Below are positions 1 through 7,758 of a stretch of 64,000 nt of DNA, piece by piece. The DNA is taken from positions 62,001-126,000 of the IMG/VR virus record IMGVR_UViG_3300009506_000003; one strand, given 5' to 3'. The number at the start of each line of letters is the position of its first letter. The first letter of the stretch is position 1. This DNA is from a virus. The position numbers and the translations under genes were made by a program. Below the pieces are notes generated by a model that did no database searches, was not told the DNA's origin, and saw nothing but the letters and a program-made list of their open reading frames with translations.

Positions 1-342
1 TCCGTAGACGGACTGAATTGCGGATCTCACTTTGATGAGCTCAGACTTCCTCTCCGCAGTGAGATCGTCGAGCTGCTTCTTCTTCAACTGCATCTGAGCC
101 AGCTTCTCATTGGCCTTGCGCTGGTACTCGGTAGCGTCGTGCCCCATGAGACGGGCTGCTTGCTCCGCGTTGACGAACTTGAACTGGGCGAGCTCGAGCA
201 CCTGCATGTCCTGCTTGGAGAAGTGCTTCATCCCGTCGACCATGATGGGTCCTTTGAGCTCCACTCCACAGACAACGGAAACTGCTGGGTCTTTGGACCC
301 GTTGCTCTTCGCTGCCACCTTCTTTTTTCGTCCTCTTGTCAT
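1..342 (-). CDS. Partial small basic/coiled protein, C-terminus outside window
   Basis: The first 113 or so codons of a gene that runs off the left edge. The ATG at 342 follows AAAGGGAG at a good distance. The N-terminus is very basic (MTRGRKKKVAAK). A segment around residues 45-60 (QDMQVLELAQFKFVNAEQ) leads into a Lys/Glu-rich helical stretch (KANEKLAQMQLKKKQLDDL) that looks coiled-coil. It is the last visible gene of the leftward virion block. I do not recognise the family; a structural or assembly role is inferred only from position. Confidence 0.75.
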   Translation of the reverse strand, partial: MTRGRKKKVAAKSNGSKDPAVSVVCGVELKGPIMVDGMKHFSKQDMQVLELAQFKFVNAEQAARLMGHDATEYQRKANEKLAQMQLKKKQLDDLTAERKSELIKVRSAIQSVYG

Positions 343-388
343 TTTGGTCTCCCTTTAGGTTACCCCTGCTGAGTCAGCAAGGGAAGAT

Positions 389-823
389 TTAGCCAAGCCT
401 CTTGATGATCGAGTAGTCTGGGTTGACTAACACCCGGTCCGTGCTGATGGCAATCCCCATAGATTGTATGTATGCGAGCTCCCCAACCCCAGGCATGACC
501 GGCAAATGGTTCAGTGTCCCATCCGAGTAGACGAACACCACCTTGCCTGGAGTGAGCCCCGACACGACGCCGATCATTTCTCCGCTGGCCTGAACGCGGC
601 AGGTGGTCGGTGTTGGTTTCTCGATGATGATGCCCATGGCCGGCATCTTGAGCGCACCGTTCAAAGGGTCCGCAGTGCTCACCTGGTAGACGTCCCCACT
701 TGCAGGGCCCGTAATGTAGACGCAGTTCCCGACTGCGTCGGAGGACAGACAGGTGGCGGCGAATCTTGTCCTGGGAAAGAGCTGGAACGCTCTCGCTATG
801 GACAGTTGGTTCAGTAGATCCAT
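389..823 (-). CDS. Beta-rich virion protein (decoration/fibre-like domain)
   Basis: 144 aa, no membrane segment. The pattern VQASGEMIGVVSGLTPGKV, then SDGTLNHLP, then a G-x-A-x-S-x-D-R-VLVNPD ending resembles the small beta domain found in tail-fibre and capsid-decoration proteins, where a GLTPG turn precedes a strand and a VGxAxSxTxLLVNP strand closes the fold. It lies in the leftward virion block, ending about 47 bases before the edge gene. The domain assignment is from pattern memory, the exact role unknown. Confidence 0.75.
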   Translation of the reverse strand: MDLLNQLSIARAFQLFPRTRFAATCLSSDAVGNCVYITGPASGDVYQVSTADPLNGALKMPAMGIIIEKPTPTTCRVQASGEMIGVVSGLTPGKVVFVYSDGTLNHLPVMPGVGELAYIQSMGIAISTDRVLVNPDYSIIKRLG

Positions 824-839
824 GGCCGCCTACCATCGC

Positions 840-1091
840 TCATCGCTCTTCGTCCGGACCAAACGCGATGAACTCATCGATCTCTGTCTGCAACAAAGAG
901 GCGGCCTCGTCCAGAGCTGTTGTGCCAGCTTTGTCGGAGCCGGTGCGACCCTTGAGAACCGCTCGCATGAACTTGACCTCGTTCTCGAGGCGATCCTGCT
1001 CCTTCTTGCCCCAGTCCTTCACTGCATCGGACAGCGCCTGTAGGTTCTCGTCGCGTTCGTCCTTGGTGGGTGGTCTCTTTGAGCCTGCCAT
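840..1091 (-). CDS. Small helical hypothetical protein
   Basis: 83 aa, almost wholly helical and charged (DERDENLQALSDAVKDWGKKEQDRLENEV), ending in an acidic tail. It sits between the sigma factor gene and the beta-rich virion protein, with 7 bases to the upstream stop, so it is probably co-translated. No family recognised. A role as a small virion or regulatory partner of the sigma factor is possible but only positional. Confidence 0.75.
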   Translation of the reverse strand: MAGSKRPPTKDERDENLQALSDAVKDWGKKEQDRLENEVKFMRAVLKGRTGSDKAGTTALDEAASLLQTEIDEFIAFGPDEER

Positions 1092-1098
1092 GCCGTCC

Positions 1099-1848
1099 TC
1101 AGTAGTACTTCTTGATCTTGTCAGTGATGGAGTTGCGCAGGCGAGACACCTTTGACGGGCTCATGTTCAACTGGCGGGCTATCTCTCCAGGGCGTAGTTG
1201 CTGCTTTCCTCCTTCTCCCGTCGTGTACTCCCATACCAAGAGCTCTTCCGGGGAGAGCTCGGGCTTGATGAACCGGGCAACCTCTGTTGCCCGAGACGGC
1301 ATGTTGGTAGCCGGGTCCAGCCCGAACGGTGTTGATGATGTGTAGAGTGCCTTCCTCGACTCAGACTGCGCGCGTTCTATCTCCGGTACCGACCACCCCA
1401 AGTACTCGGAGAGTTCCTGAGAAGTAGGCTCTCGACCATACTGGTCATCGAGCGTGGCGACAGCATTGTCGAACTTGCCCTTCTGAGCGCCCGTTCTGGT
1501 CTCTACGATTCGGGCAGGGTTCTGGTAAGTGGTCAGGAAGCGCTGTGGGGCTTTCTTCAAGTGGTTGCCCACCCAGGTGCCCAACTTCCCTTTGTCCGGG
1601 TCGAACGTTCGGAGAGCTCGAAGGAACTGTTTGTTGTGCTCCGCCTTGATGACCGCAGGCGGCATGTCGATACCCGACCACCGCCCAGTGTTCTGACGAA
1701 TCATCCCCCGGAACTGGTGCAGAAGAGGCCTCAGCTTATCGGGGTCCTCTTCGCTGTCCCTCCACTCGTTCCAGAGCTGGAGATCTTGGAGTTCACGCTC
1801 CTGTTTGGAGGCCTCCTTCTCCAGGTCAATGCTTGCAAGGCTCGACAA
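1099..1848 (-). CDS. Phage sigma-70 family factor
   Basis: 249 aa. Residues about 75-105 (ALRTFDPDKGKLGTWVGNHL) match the region 2 core of sigma-70 proteins, where a helix with F-D-P-x-K-G-x-L-x-T-W is typical. Residues 128-165 (ATLDDQYGREPTSQELSEYL) look like region 3. The C-terminus (LSPEELLVWEYT, then GEIARQLNMSPSKVSRLRNSI) is a region 4 helix-turn-helix with a perfect recognition-helix pattern. Region 1.1 is absent and the size is that of group 3 (alternative) sigma factors. It would direct host RNA polymerase to phage promoters. Two promoter motif families are present in this window as candidate targets. It lies in the virion block, so it is probably made late or carried in particles (inference). 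Confidence 0.85.
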   Translation of the reverse strand: MSSLASIDLEKEASKQERELQDLQLWNEWRDSEEDPDKLRPLLHQFRGMIRQNTGRWSGIDMPPAVIKAEHNKQFLRALRTFDPDKGKLGTWVGNHLKKAPQRFLTTYQNPARIVETRTGAQKGKFDNAVATLDDQYGREPTSQELSEYLGWSVPEIERAQSESRKALYTSSTPFGLDPATNMPSRATEVARFIKPELSPEELLVWEYTTGEGGKQQLRPGEIARQLNMSPSKVSRLRNSITDKIKKYY

Positions 1849-1870
1849 GATGCCACCTCCGTAGCCCCTG

Positions 1871-3286
1871 CTACAAGCCGAGCACGCGGTCTACAACACC
1901 CGGGTCGTAGGTGTGGTCCTTCTCGGTGTGCTTCTTCCGAACGCCCTCAGTGTTGTCGAAGTGGGACTTCGTCTCTGCGTGCATGAGACCCCGAACTTTG
2001 GACTCCAACTCCTTCGGAGGACACGGGCATTCCGACGCTTGTTCCTTCTCCTCCTTGCCCTTGGGCATGTCGGAGATGTTGGCCTCGAGCTGCCCATCCT
2101 TTTGAGCCTGCTTCTGGAGGTACAGCACCAGAGGATCAGAGGATACTGGGTCCATGAGGTCACCTGCTTTCTTGACCAGGTTGTGAACGCGAATAGGTCG
2201 CTTTCCTTTCCTGGTCTGCTGATAGGGAGCCGCTTTTGTCGAGGCTGCGCTCTTGTACTTCGGAACGATGTCCTCGATTTTGGCGCCCTTCGTCGATGGT
2301 TGAACAGGACCGACTTCGGCACTCGACATGGAGAGCTGTTTGTCAGCGAACGCCTTGCTGTCCTGAGTGGGGGGTTTGACCCCTCCCATGACAGGCAGTC
2401 GAAGGTCTTGGCCAGACATCGACGCCTTCTTCTCTTGGTCCTTCTTGTAGGGGCTGCCTCTCATTTGCTGGATCGCCCCAACCGTCCCGCCGGTCAGAAG
2501 CCCTCCACCCACGCCGCCGGCGGCAGCCGTGCCGGCAGGGATCAGAAACTTGAGCAGTGATTGCTCAGTGGCCGGGTCCGTGACCATCCCCCGAGGGAAC
2601 TTGTTCGCGATGTGCTGCATCAGCCGAGGGGTGAGCCCCTTCTTCTTGGCCAGTGCAAGCAGAGCGACAGTGCCCAAAGGGGCACCAATGAACGCCGCAC
2701 GACGAGCGATGTCCTCCGAGCGCATCTTCCTGCCTCGAGGAGCTATCCCTGCCGCGGTGTGCCCGCTCAACGCGCGCCCAGCCCCCAAGCCAACACCAGT
2801 GCCGGCGAGCAGAGCTGCCGACTCAGGTGACATAGCGAAGCCTTGCAGGCGCTCTGCGGCGCCCATGAACGAGCCCAACTTCTTGAGCCGGTCTTTCAAT
2901 GGGTCTGGTTTGGTAGCCATGGCGATCTCCGCAGGCTTAGCAACCTCCAGAGCCTTTTGCCCAGAGATGCGTGACTTGGCCTTCTCAATGTTGGACTGAG
3001 CCAGCATGTGCTGGATGGCAGGCAGAGCTCCACCTGCCAGCGCCCCGGCCGCCACCTGAGCAGGGATCCACCTTTTCAGGGGTGCCCAGGGGGAGACCTT
3101 GCCGTGCGAGATGAGGTTCGTGAGGCCTGAAAAGACAGGCGTGACCCCAGCGCCTAAAGCGGCGAACTGGAGCGCCTGCCTTCTCTTCTCACCCTCAGTG
3201 AGCTGCACACCTTCTTTGACAAGGCCCCGGTATTTTTTCCAGGGGGAACTCACTTGACTACGCCGATCCTCTTGAAGCGATCCCAC
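1871..3286 (-). CDS. Large Gly/Ala-rich virion protein, probable internal or ejection protein
   Basis: 471 aa from a GTG at 3286; a second GTG at 3253 overlaps the stop of the upstream gene (GTGA) and is equally plausible. Several Gly/Ala-rich hydrophobic stretches resemble glycine-zipper membrane segments (residues about 45-110, 160-225, 235-275), separated by basic loops. The C-terminal 190 residues are charged and low in complexity. Such a layout is common in proteins stored in the particle and inserted into the host membrane during DNA ejection. No specific family recognised. Confidence 0.8.
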   Translation of the reverse strand: MGSLQEDRRSQVSSPWKKYRGLVKEGVQLTEGEKRRQALQFAALGAGVTPVFSGLTNLISHGKVSPWAPLKRWIPAQVAAGALAGGALPAIQHMLAQSNIEKAKSRISGQKALEVAKPAEIAMATKPDPLKDRLKKLGSFMGAAERLQGFAMSPESAALLAGTGVGLGAGRALSGHTAAGIAPRGRKMRSEDIARRAAFIGAPLGTVALLALAKKKGLTPRLMQHIANKFPRGMVTDPATEQSLLKFLIPAGTAAAGGVGGGLLTGGTVGAIQQMRGSPYKKDQEKKASMSGQDLRLPVMGGVKPPTQDSKAFADKQLSMSSAEVGPVQPSTKGAKIEDIVPKYKSAASTKAAPYQQTRKGKRPIRVHNLVKKAGDLMDPVSSDPLVLYLQKQAQKDGQLEANISDMPKGKEEKEQASECPCPPKELESKVRGLMHAETKSHFDNTEGVRKKHTEKDHTYDPGVVDRVLGL

Positions 3287-3393
3287 TTCTCTCTCGTCAT
3301 CATCTTCTTCGCCTTGCGCTCCACACGCCTCTTCTGGTTCTTGCCAGAGATCGATGTGGTGACGGGCTTCACGTACTCGCGGCTCTCTGCCAT
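3250..3393 (-). CDS. Small very basic protein
   Basis: 47 aa: starts MAESREYVKPVTTSISG and continues with a run of Lys/Arg (about 17 of 47 residues). The ATG at 3393 has a strong AGGAGAG site. Its stop overlaps a possible GTG start of the next virion gene, suggesting coupling. A nucleic-acid-binding or scaffold role is possible; nothing specific is recognised. Confidence 0.7.
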   Translation of the reverse strand: MAESREYVKPVTTSISGKNQKRRVERKAKKMMTREKWDRFKRIGVVK

Positions 3394-3402
3394 GGTGCTC
3401 TC

Positions 3403-3612
3403 CTATGTTGTGGCCCGAGTTACCACCTCGGGCTCATCTGAATCCAACGTGTTTGGGTTTCCATCATCGACAGGCTCCTCGTCCTGCGTGAGCATGCTCG
3501 AGAACGGCCTGTCGTTGGTCATGTCCATGTGCTTTTCCTTCTCCGCCTGCTGCTCGGAAAGAATACCGCTCAGCTCGTCGAAGAAAGATTTGGTTGAGTC
3601 TGCAAACGACAT
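3403..3612 (-). CDS. Small acidic virion-block protein with F-DEL motif
   Basis: 69 aa. The ATG at 3612 shares bases with the upstream stop (TGATG), which decides the start. The N-terminus MSFADSTKSFFDELSGIL carries the F-x-DEL-x-x-I motif also seen at the start of the genes at 4070, 4296, 51654 and 52155. The rest is acidic and probably disordered. Probable virion-associated or assembly protein by motif and position. Confidence 0.75.
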   Translation of the reverse strand: MSFADSTKSFFDELSGILSEQQAEKEKHMDMTNDRPFSSMLTQDEEPVDDGNPNTLDSDEPEVVTRATT

Positions 3613-4070
3613 CAGTCTGCCTTGTCCTTCCCCGCTTTGTAGGCGCGGATGTGTTTGCATTCATACCCCAAGTTGATGCTTCCTTTGTACCTCCAATCGC
3701 CACATTGACAACCAAGCCTTCCGCCCGGAAGTTTTCGGATCTCATACGACTTTCCAGGAAGGGTGCTGCTCTTGACCTTGCCCACAGGTGGGGCGTTGGT
3801 GAGGTCACCCATGGACTTGGCGTGGAGAATGAGCTTGTCGTCCGCGTCCGGGTGAGTGGCCAATGCTTTGACGAACTTCGGGTCTGCTGCGTTGTTCACC
3901 AGCTTGCGCCACTTGTCGCTGCTGGAGTTGGGGGAAAAGTGGTAGTCGACTCTCCGCTGAATCTTCTCGTCCTTCGACCGAAAGAGATCGAGGAAGCCCT
4001 GCCATAGGTCACCCAGGCCGGCTATCTTCTCGAGCTCGTCCGAGAAGGCTTCGAGAGAGACTTGGTCCAC
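3612..4070 (-). CDS. SWIM-type zinc-finger protein with F-DEL motif
   Basis: 152 aa. N-terminal motif EAFSDELEKIAGL, then a helical middle. The C-terminus has C-x-C-x(15)-C-x-H (CQC around residue 121, then YECKH), the SWIM zinc-finger pattern, a domain known to bind DNA or protein. It is coupled to the next gene by TGATG and lies one base from the upstream gene. A particle-associated nucleic-acid-binding protein is a reasonable guess. Confidence 0.8.
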   Translation of the reverse strand: MDQVSLEAFSDELEKIAGLGDLWQGFLDLFRSKDEKIQRRVDYHFSPNSSSDKWRKLVNNAADPKFVKALATHPDADDKLILHAKSMGDLTNAPPVGKVKSSTLPGKSYEIRKLPGGRLGCQCGDWRYKGSINLGYECKHIRAYKAGKDKAD

Positions 4071-4071
4071 A

Positions 4072-4296
4072 TCAACCCCCTGCTTGCTGCATGCGCTCGT
4101 AGACCTGCCGCCCCAGAAGGTACTTGTCCAGCTCCTTCTTTCCGAAGTGCATGCCGGCCGCGCCGGCGCCGATGAGGCTGAGAGGCTTCCAATGCTGGGC
4201 CGCTGTGGTCAGACCCTTGCCGGCCAGATTCATCAGTGCCCCTTGGGCCTGCTTGATCTTGACCAGCTCGTCTGCGAATGAGGTCATGTTGATCAT
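4072..4296 (-). CDS. Small hydrophobic virion-block protein with F-DEL motif
   Basis: 74 aa. The ATG at 4296 has AGGAG 7 bases upstream; an internal ATG (residue 4) would give MTSFADELVKIKQ directly. The F-ADEL-x-K-I motif is followed by an Ala/Gly-rich hydrophobic stretch (SLIGAGAAGMHFG) that could enter a membrane. Probable minor virion or ejection protein, by likeness to the protein at 51658-52155. Confidence 0.75.
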   Translation of the reverse strand: MINMTSFADELVKIKQAQGALMNLAGKGLTTAAQHWKPLSLIGAGAAGMHFGKKELDKYLLGRQVYERMQQAGG

Positions 4297-4305
4297 GCCA
4301 ATCTC

Positions 4306-7300
4306 CTATGAGCTCAACAACCCACGACTGATTTTGAGCTCTTCGACGTACGCCCGGACGCGCCCTCGAGCTCGACCGCGCGGGTCAAACTCTGGTCTGA
4401 TAGCAGACTTCTTCTCGTCTTTGCCAATGACCGCAGGCCGTTTTACGCTTCCGGGGTTCGATTCTCCTTCCATCAAGGCGCCCAAAGGTTTGGTTCCTGC
4501 CGCTGCAGGGCCATCCCTATCGGGCATCTTCACGTCTGTATTGTAGTCTCCGTAAGCCCGGCTATGGAAGCCTTCAATCATGGTCTTGGGGTCGGCCACT
4601 TTTCCGTTGTCATCGAACTCCAGGTTTTGGCTCCCCAAGATGTCGATGATGTTGGCAATCGGCCTACGGGTAAACGTCCTGATGAAATCATGAACGTTCC
4701 CTCCCCGCTCCTTGATCATGCCGTACACGATGGACAACCCGTCGATGCTTTCCTCCACGCTGCCCTGGACTACCGTGTAGACGAACTTGTCGTCCCCCAC
4801 ACTCTCTACCGCTACGGTACCTTCCCCCTGAGACCTACCACCGGGGTCGGTACCTGAAGCCGCCTCGATGGTCAGCGGGGAGAACTCCACGCGCTTTACC
4901 TGGTTCTCTTTCCACCGCTTCAGGAGCTCGTCCTGTGCATCCTGCCCGATGCTCTTGTCATCAGTGACCGCCATAGTCCCCAGTAGGGGTTTGTAAACAG
5001 CCTCCGTGATGTTCTCGTTCTTCCAAACGTCTTCAGAGATCCATTCCGGTCGGATGGCATCTTCCATGGCCACATCAGACCGCTCGAATCTTCCAGTCCC
5101 ATAGATGACTGTGTACTTGAGGTTCAACTGCGAGGGCAGGATGATCACGTTCACAGCTACGTTGGCCCGAACGTCGCGCGGTGAAACCAGCTTTGCCTCT
5201 TGGGCAGTCATGAGCTTGCTGTTGTCATCGAACGCCTTGTCTGAGATGCCCAGGAATCGTTGAGCGGCTGTTTTTGTGAAGAAGAGGTCATCCCCAATCT
5301 CGTCCACCTTCTTCACCTTGCCGAGACCCGGCACCTTCACTGGAGCCTTCAACTTCTTCTCTGCGTACATCCTCAAGATCTGCTTCTGGAGCTCGAGCTT
5401 GGCTTTGTGCTCTGCGTAGATCTGATACTGACCGAGGTTCTGTTCCTTTGCCTCCTCAATGGAGATCCCCTGCAAGGCGAGCTCGAGGTTTGACTCAGCA
5501 GTGTCTGTTCCACGAACGAAAGAGGACACGACAATCTTGTAGTCCTTCTGCTTCGACTCCTCCATGATCTCTTTGGTCAGCACCCCCAGGAACTCATCAT
5601 CGAGCCCTCGATGAGTGCGCGCGTAGGCGAGCTGCACGCTCGTACTGCCGCCATCCTGACTGATGGAGTGCGTGTACGAATAGATCTTCCCCAGAAACTG
5701 GGTCGGGAGCATCCTGCGCCGCAAGGTCTTCTCAAGCTGCTCCACCACTGCAGGGGAAGGAGATGCTCTGTTCAACACAGCGGATGGCAGCCCGGCCACA
5801 ATGTTCGGATTGAAAACCCCCGTCAGAGAGAGCTGCCTTGCGGACCACCTGTGCAAATAGAACTGAAAGTCCGCCAGACGTTGCAGGTAGTGAATCTTCT
5901 GGGTCTTCTTGACCTCGCTGAGGGTACCAGCGTCGTTTGCAGCTTTGACACCCCACCTATGCCCGTCCGTCACCCAGGAAAACTTCGGGATGATCCCAGA
6001 GTGGACCTCGTGCTGCAGGATGACCCGAGAGCCTTGAGACATGGAGGCCACCAACAGCTTCCCTTGCACATCCCGGATTTTGGGAGCTAGGTAGAACCGG
6101 CTGAAGAGCTTGGCGCCCTGCCTGCCCCCACCGAGCATTCCAAGACCGCCCTGCATCGCCAGACGACTCACCTCCCGCATAAAGTTGCGGCTGAAGTTGA
6201 GCTCGAAGTACTGGTCTGGAAAAATGATGTTGCAGCGAGGAGGGGAAACGAAAAATGTCTCGGGGAGGAAGAGCTGCGTGTAGAGCTTGGCTGAAGACGG
6301 TATGTCCGTGAAGACCGTACGGAAGCGGGTAGACTCCAACGTGAACAGGTCGTCCAGTGCATCCGCCGCTCCGTTGATCTTGTCCCTGGTCTCTTGAACC
6401 CTCTGTTTGATCTTCCCTCCTCGGGAGTTGGTGTCCTTGTACGCCTCAATGCGTTGCTCCTGCACCACGGCAGGGAAGTTGTCTCTCGCGTCGGACACAT
6501 CCGCGCGGATGTCTCGGAGCTTCTGCACTACGTCCTTGGCGTCCGAGGCCTTGGTCGACTCGATGATGGGGATTTCCGTCGCCAGGATGTCGTCTGCATC
6601 CCGCATGGCGTAATAGACCGCATTGAAGTCAAACCGTTCAGTACCTCCTCGAGCCGCTCGGACGGGTACGTCTCCGTCAGGCCCCAACCGGTCGAGGGTG
6701 AGAAGAATCTTGTCCATCTCACCGATGGCGAGGTTGAGCGCCTTGAGCGCCTTGAGCAGCGCCTTCTTGGAGCCCTCTCCAACCGTGGTGTCGACCACGT
6801 TCACCGTCCCAGCCTTTTTGCGCTCGGGCTTCTGGGTGGTCCCGCCTGGGACGTACATGGCAGACGGGTTCGGGTAGATGTTGTGGAAGATGTACCTGTT
6901 GAGGTGGTTGAGGATGTCTCGGAAAGACACAAGCGTCCCAATGGAGGTCATGCCGTTCCGAATCCACTGGTTGAACGCCTTGCTGGCGTAGAGCTTCGAA
7001 GAGGTCTTGTCCGCCTGGATCGCTCCAAGCTGCCCCAACAAGTTGTACCGGAGTTCAGCAATCGAGAAGAAGTCGTTGATGCCCTTGAAGCCCTTGAAGT
7101 CTTTGCTCCGGTACTTGAGCCCTCCCACCGCCTCGAGCAGATGGATGAGCCCACCAAGCAACCCTTCCGTCTCTTGGTACTCGGGAGACCTTGGGCGCGT
7201 GTTGATGAGTCGAGAGATGACCCACTGATGCCCACCAAAGTTGTCGAAGAGCCCCTGCCCTGCACCAACGAAGTTGTGGTGCTTGTCTGTGAGCCCGCTT

Positions 7301-7758
7301 CCTCCAGCGGAGTAGTCGGCAAAGAACTGGTAGCAGGTGTCCCAGTACGACGACAGGTCCATGCACTGCAGAATCAGTTGCCGCCCGGTAGGGGTCTTTC
7401 GGAAGTTGAACCCGATGACCTCCCCTGTGTAGAGCAACTTGTACGCGAAGTCGGACACCTCGTACCGGTTTAGGTCCTGCTCCTCAAAGACAGGCATCTT
7501 CCGCACGGAGCCCAATCCGCTGTGCTGCTCCAAGGCCGTCTTGGCTTTGGCTACCTCGTCGTCTGTCAGTGCCTCATCCAAGTAGAACAGATGAACCAGG
7601 GTCCTCGGTAGCAAGTGCATACCCATGTCTGTAGGGATGATCTGAATCGCGGCTGTGGCAGGAGTATCTGGCTGCACCGTTACCGATGCAGAGATGACGG
7701 GGACTTCAATGCCCTCCAGAAAGAGCCGAAGCCCGAGTGGCGCAACCTTGACGCTCAT
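4306..7758 (-). CDS. Baseplate hub-like tail protein
   Basis: 1,150 aa, the second largest protein here. The N-terminal 170 residues (LFLEGIEVPVISASVTVQPD, PRTLVHLFYLD, LLYTGEVIGFNF, LILQCMDLSSYWDT) resemble the first beta domain of phage hub proteins of the gp27/GpD type, where a tail-tube-like barrel begins with such strands. The middle is helical, and the last 90 residues are charged and basic. The start overlaps the stop of the upstream tail gene (ATGA). Hub assignment rests on pattern and on position downstream of the tape measure. Confidence 0.75.
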   Translation of the reverse strand: MSVKVAPLGLRLFLEGIEVPVISASVTVQPDTPATAAIQIIPTDMGMHLLPRTLVHLFYLDEALTDDEVAKAKTALEQHSGLGSVRKMPVFEEQDLNRYEVSDFAYKLLYTGEVIGFNFRKTPTGRQLILQCMDLSSYWDTCYQFFADYSAGGSGLTDKHHNFVGAGQGLFDNFGGHQWVISRLINTRPRSPEYQETEGLLGGLIHLLEAVGGLKYRSKDFKGFKGINDFFSIAELRYNLLGQLGAIQADKTSSKLYASKAFNQWIRNGMTSIGTLVSFRDILNHLNRYIFHNIYPNPSAMYVPGGTTQKPERKKAGTVNVVDTTVGEGSKKALLKALKALNLAIGEMDKILLTLDRLGPDGDVPVRAARGGTERFDFNAVYYAMRDADDILATEIPIIESTKASDAKDVVQKLRDIRADVSDARDNFPAVVQEQRIEAYKDTNSRGGKIKQRVQETRDKINGAADALDDLFTLESTRFRTVFTDIPSSAKLYTQLFLPETFFVSPPRCNIIFPDQYFELNFSRNFMREVSRLAMQGGLGMLGGGRQGAKLFSRFYLAPKIRDVQGKLLVASMSQGSRVILQHEVHSGIIPKFSWVTDGHRWGVKAANDAGTLSEVKKTQKIHYLQRLADFQFYLHRWSARQLSLTGVFNPNIVAGLPSAVLNRASPSPAVVEQLEKTLRRRMLPTQFLGKIYSYTHSISQDGGSTSVQLAYARTHRGLDDEFLGVLTKEIMEESKQKDYKIVVSSFVRGTDTAESNLELALQGISIEEAKEQNLGQYQIYAEHKAKLELQKQILRMYAEKKLKAPVKVPGLGKVKKVDEIGDDLFFTKTAAQRFLGISDKAFDDNSKLMTAQEAKLVSPRDVRANVAVNVIILPSQLNLKYTVIYGTGRFERSDVAMEDAIRPEWISEDVWKNENITEAVYKPLLGTMAVTDDKSIGQDAQDELLKRWKENQVKRVEFSPLTIEAASGTDPGGRSQGEGTVAVESVGDDKFVYTVVQGSVEESIDGLSIVYGMIKERGGNVHDFIRTFTRRPIANIIDILGSQNLEFDDNGKVADPKTMIEGFHSRAYGDYNTDVKMPDRDGPAAAGTKPLGALMEGESNPGSVKRPAVIGKDEKKSAIRPEFDPRGRARGRVRAYVEELKISRGLLSS

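Noticed and set aside
6394-7473. A 359-codon open frame on the + strand
   Set aside because: Antisense to the hub-like protein; Leu/Val/Arg-rich shadow composition.
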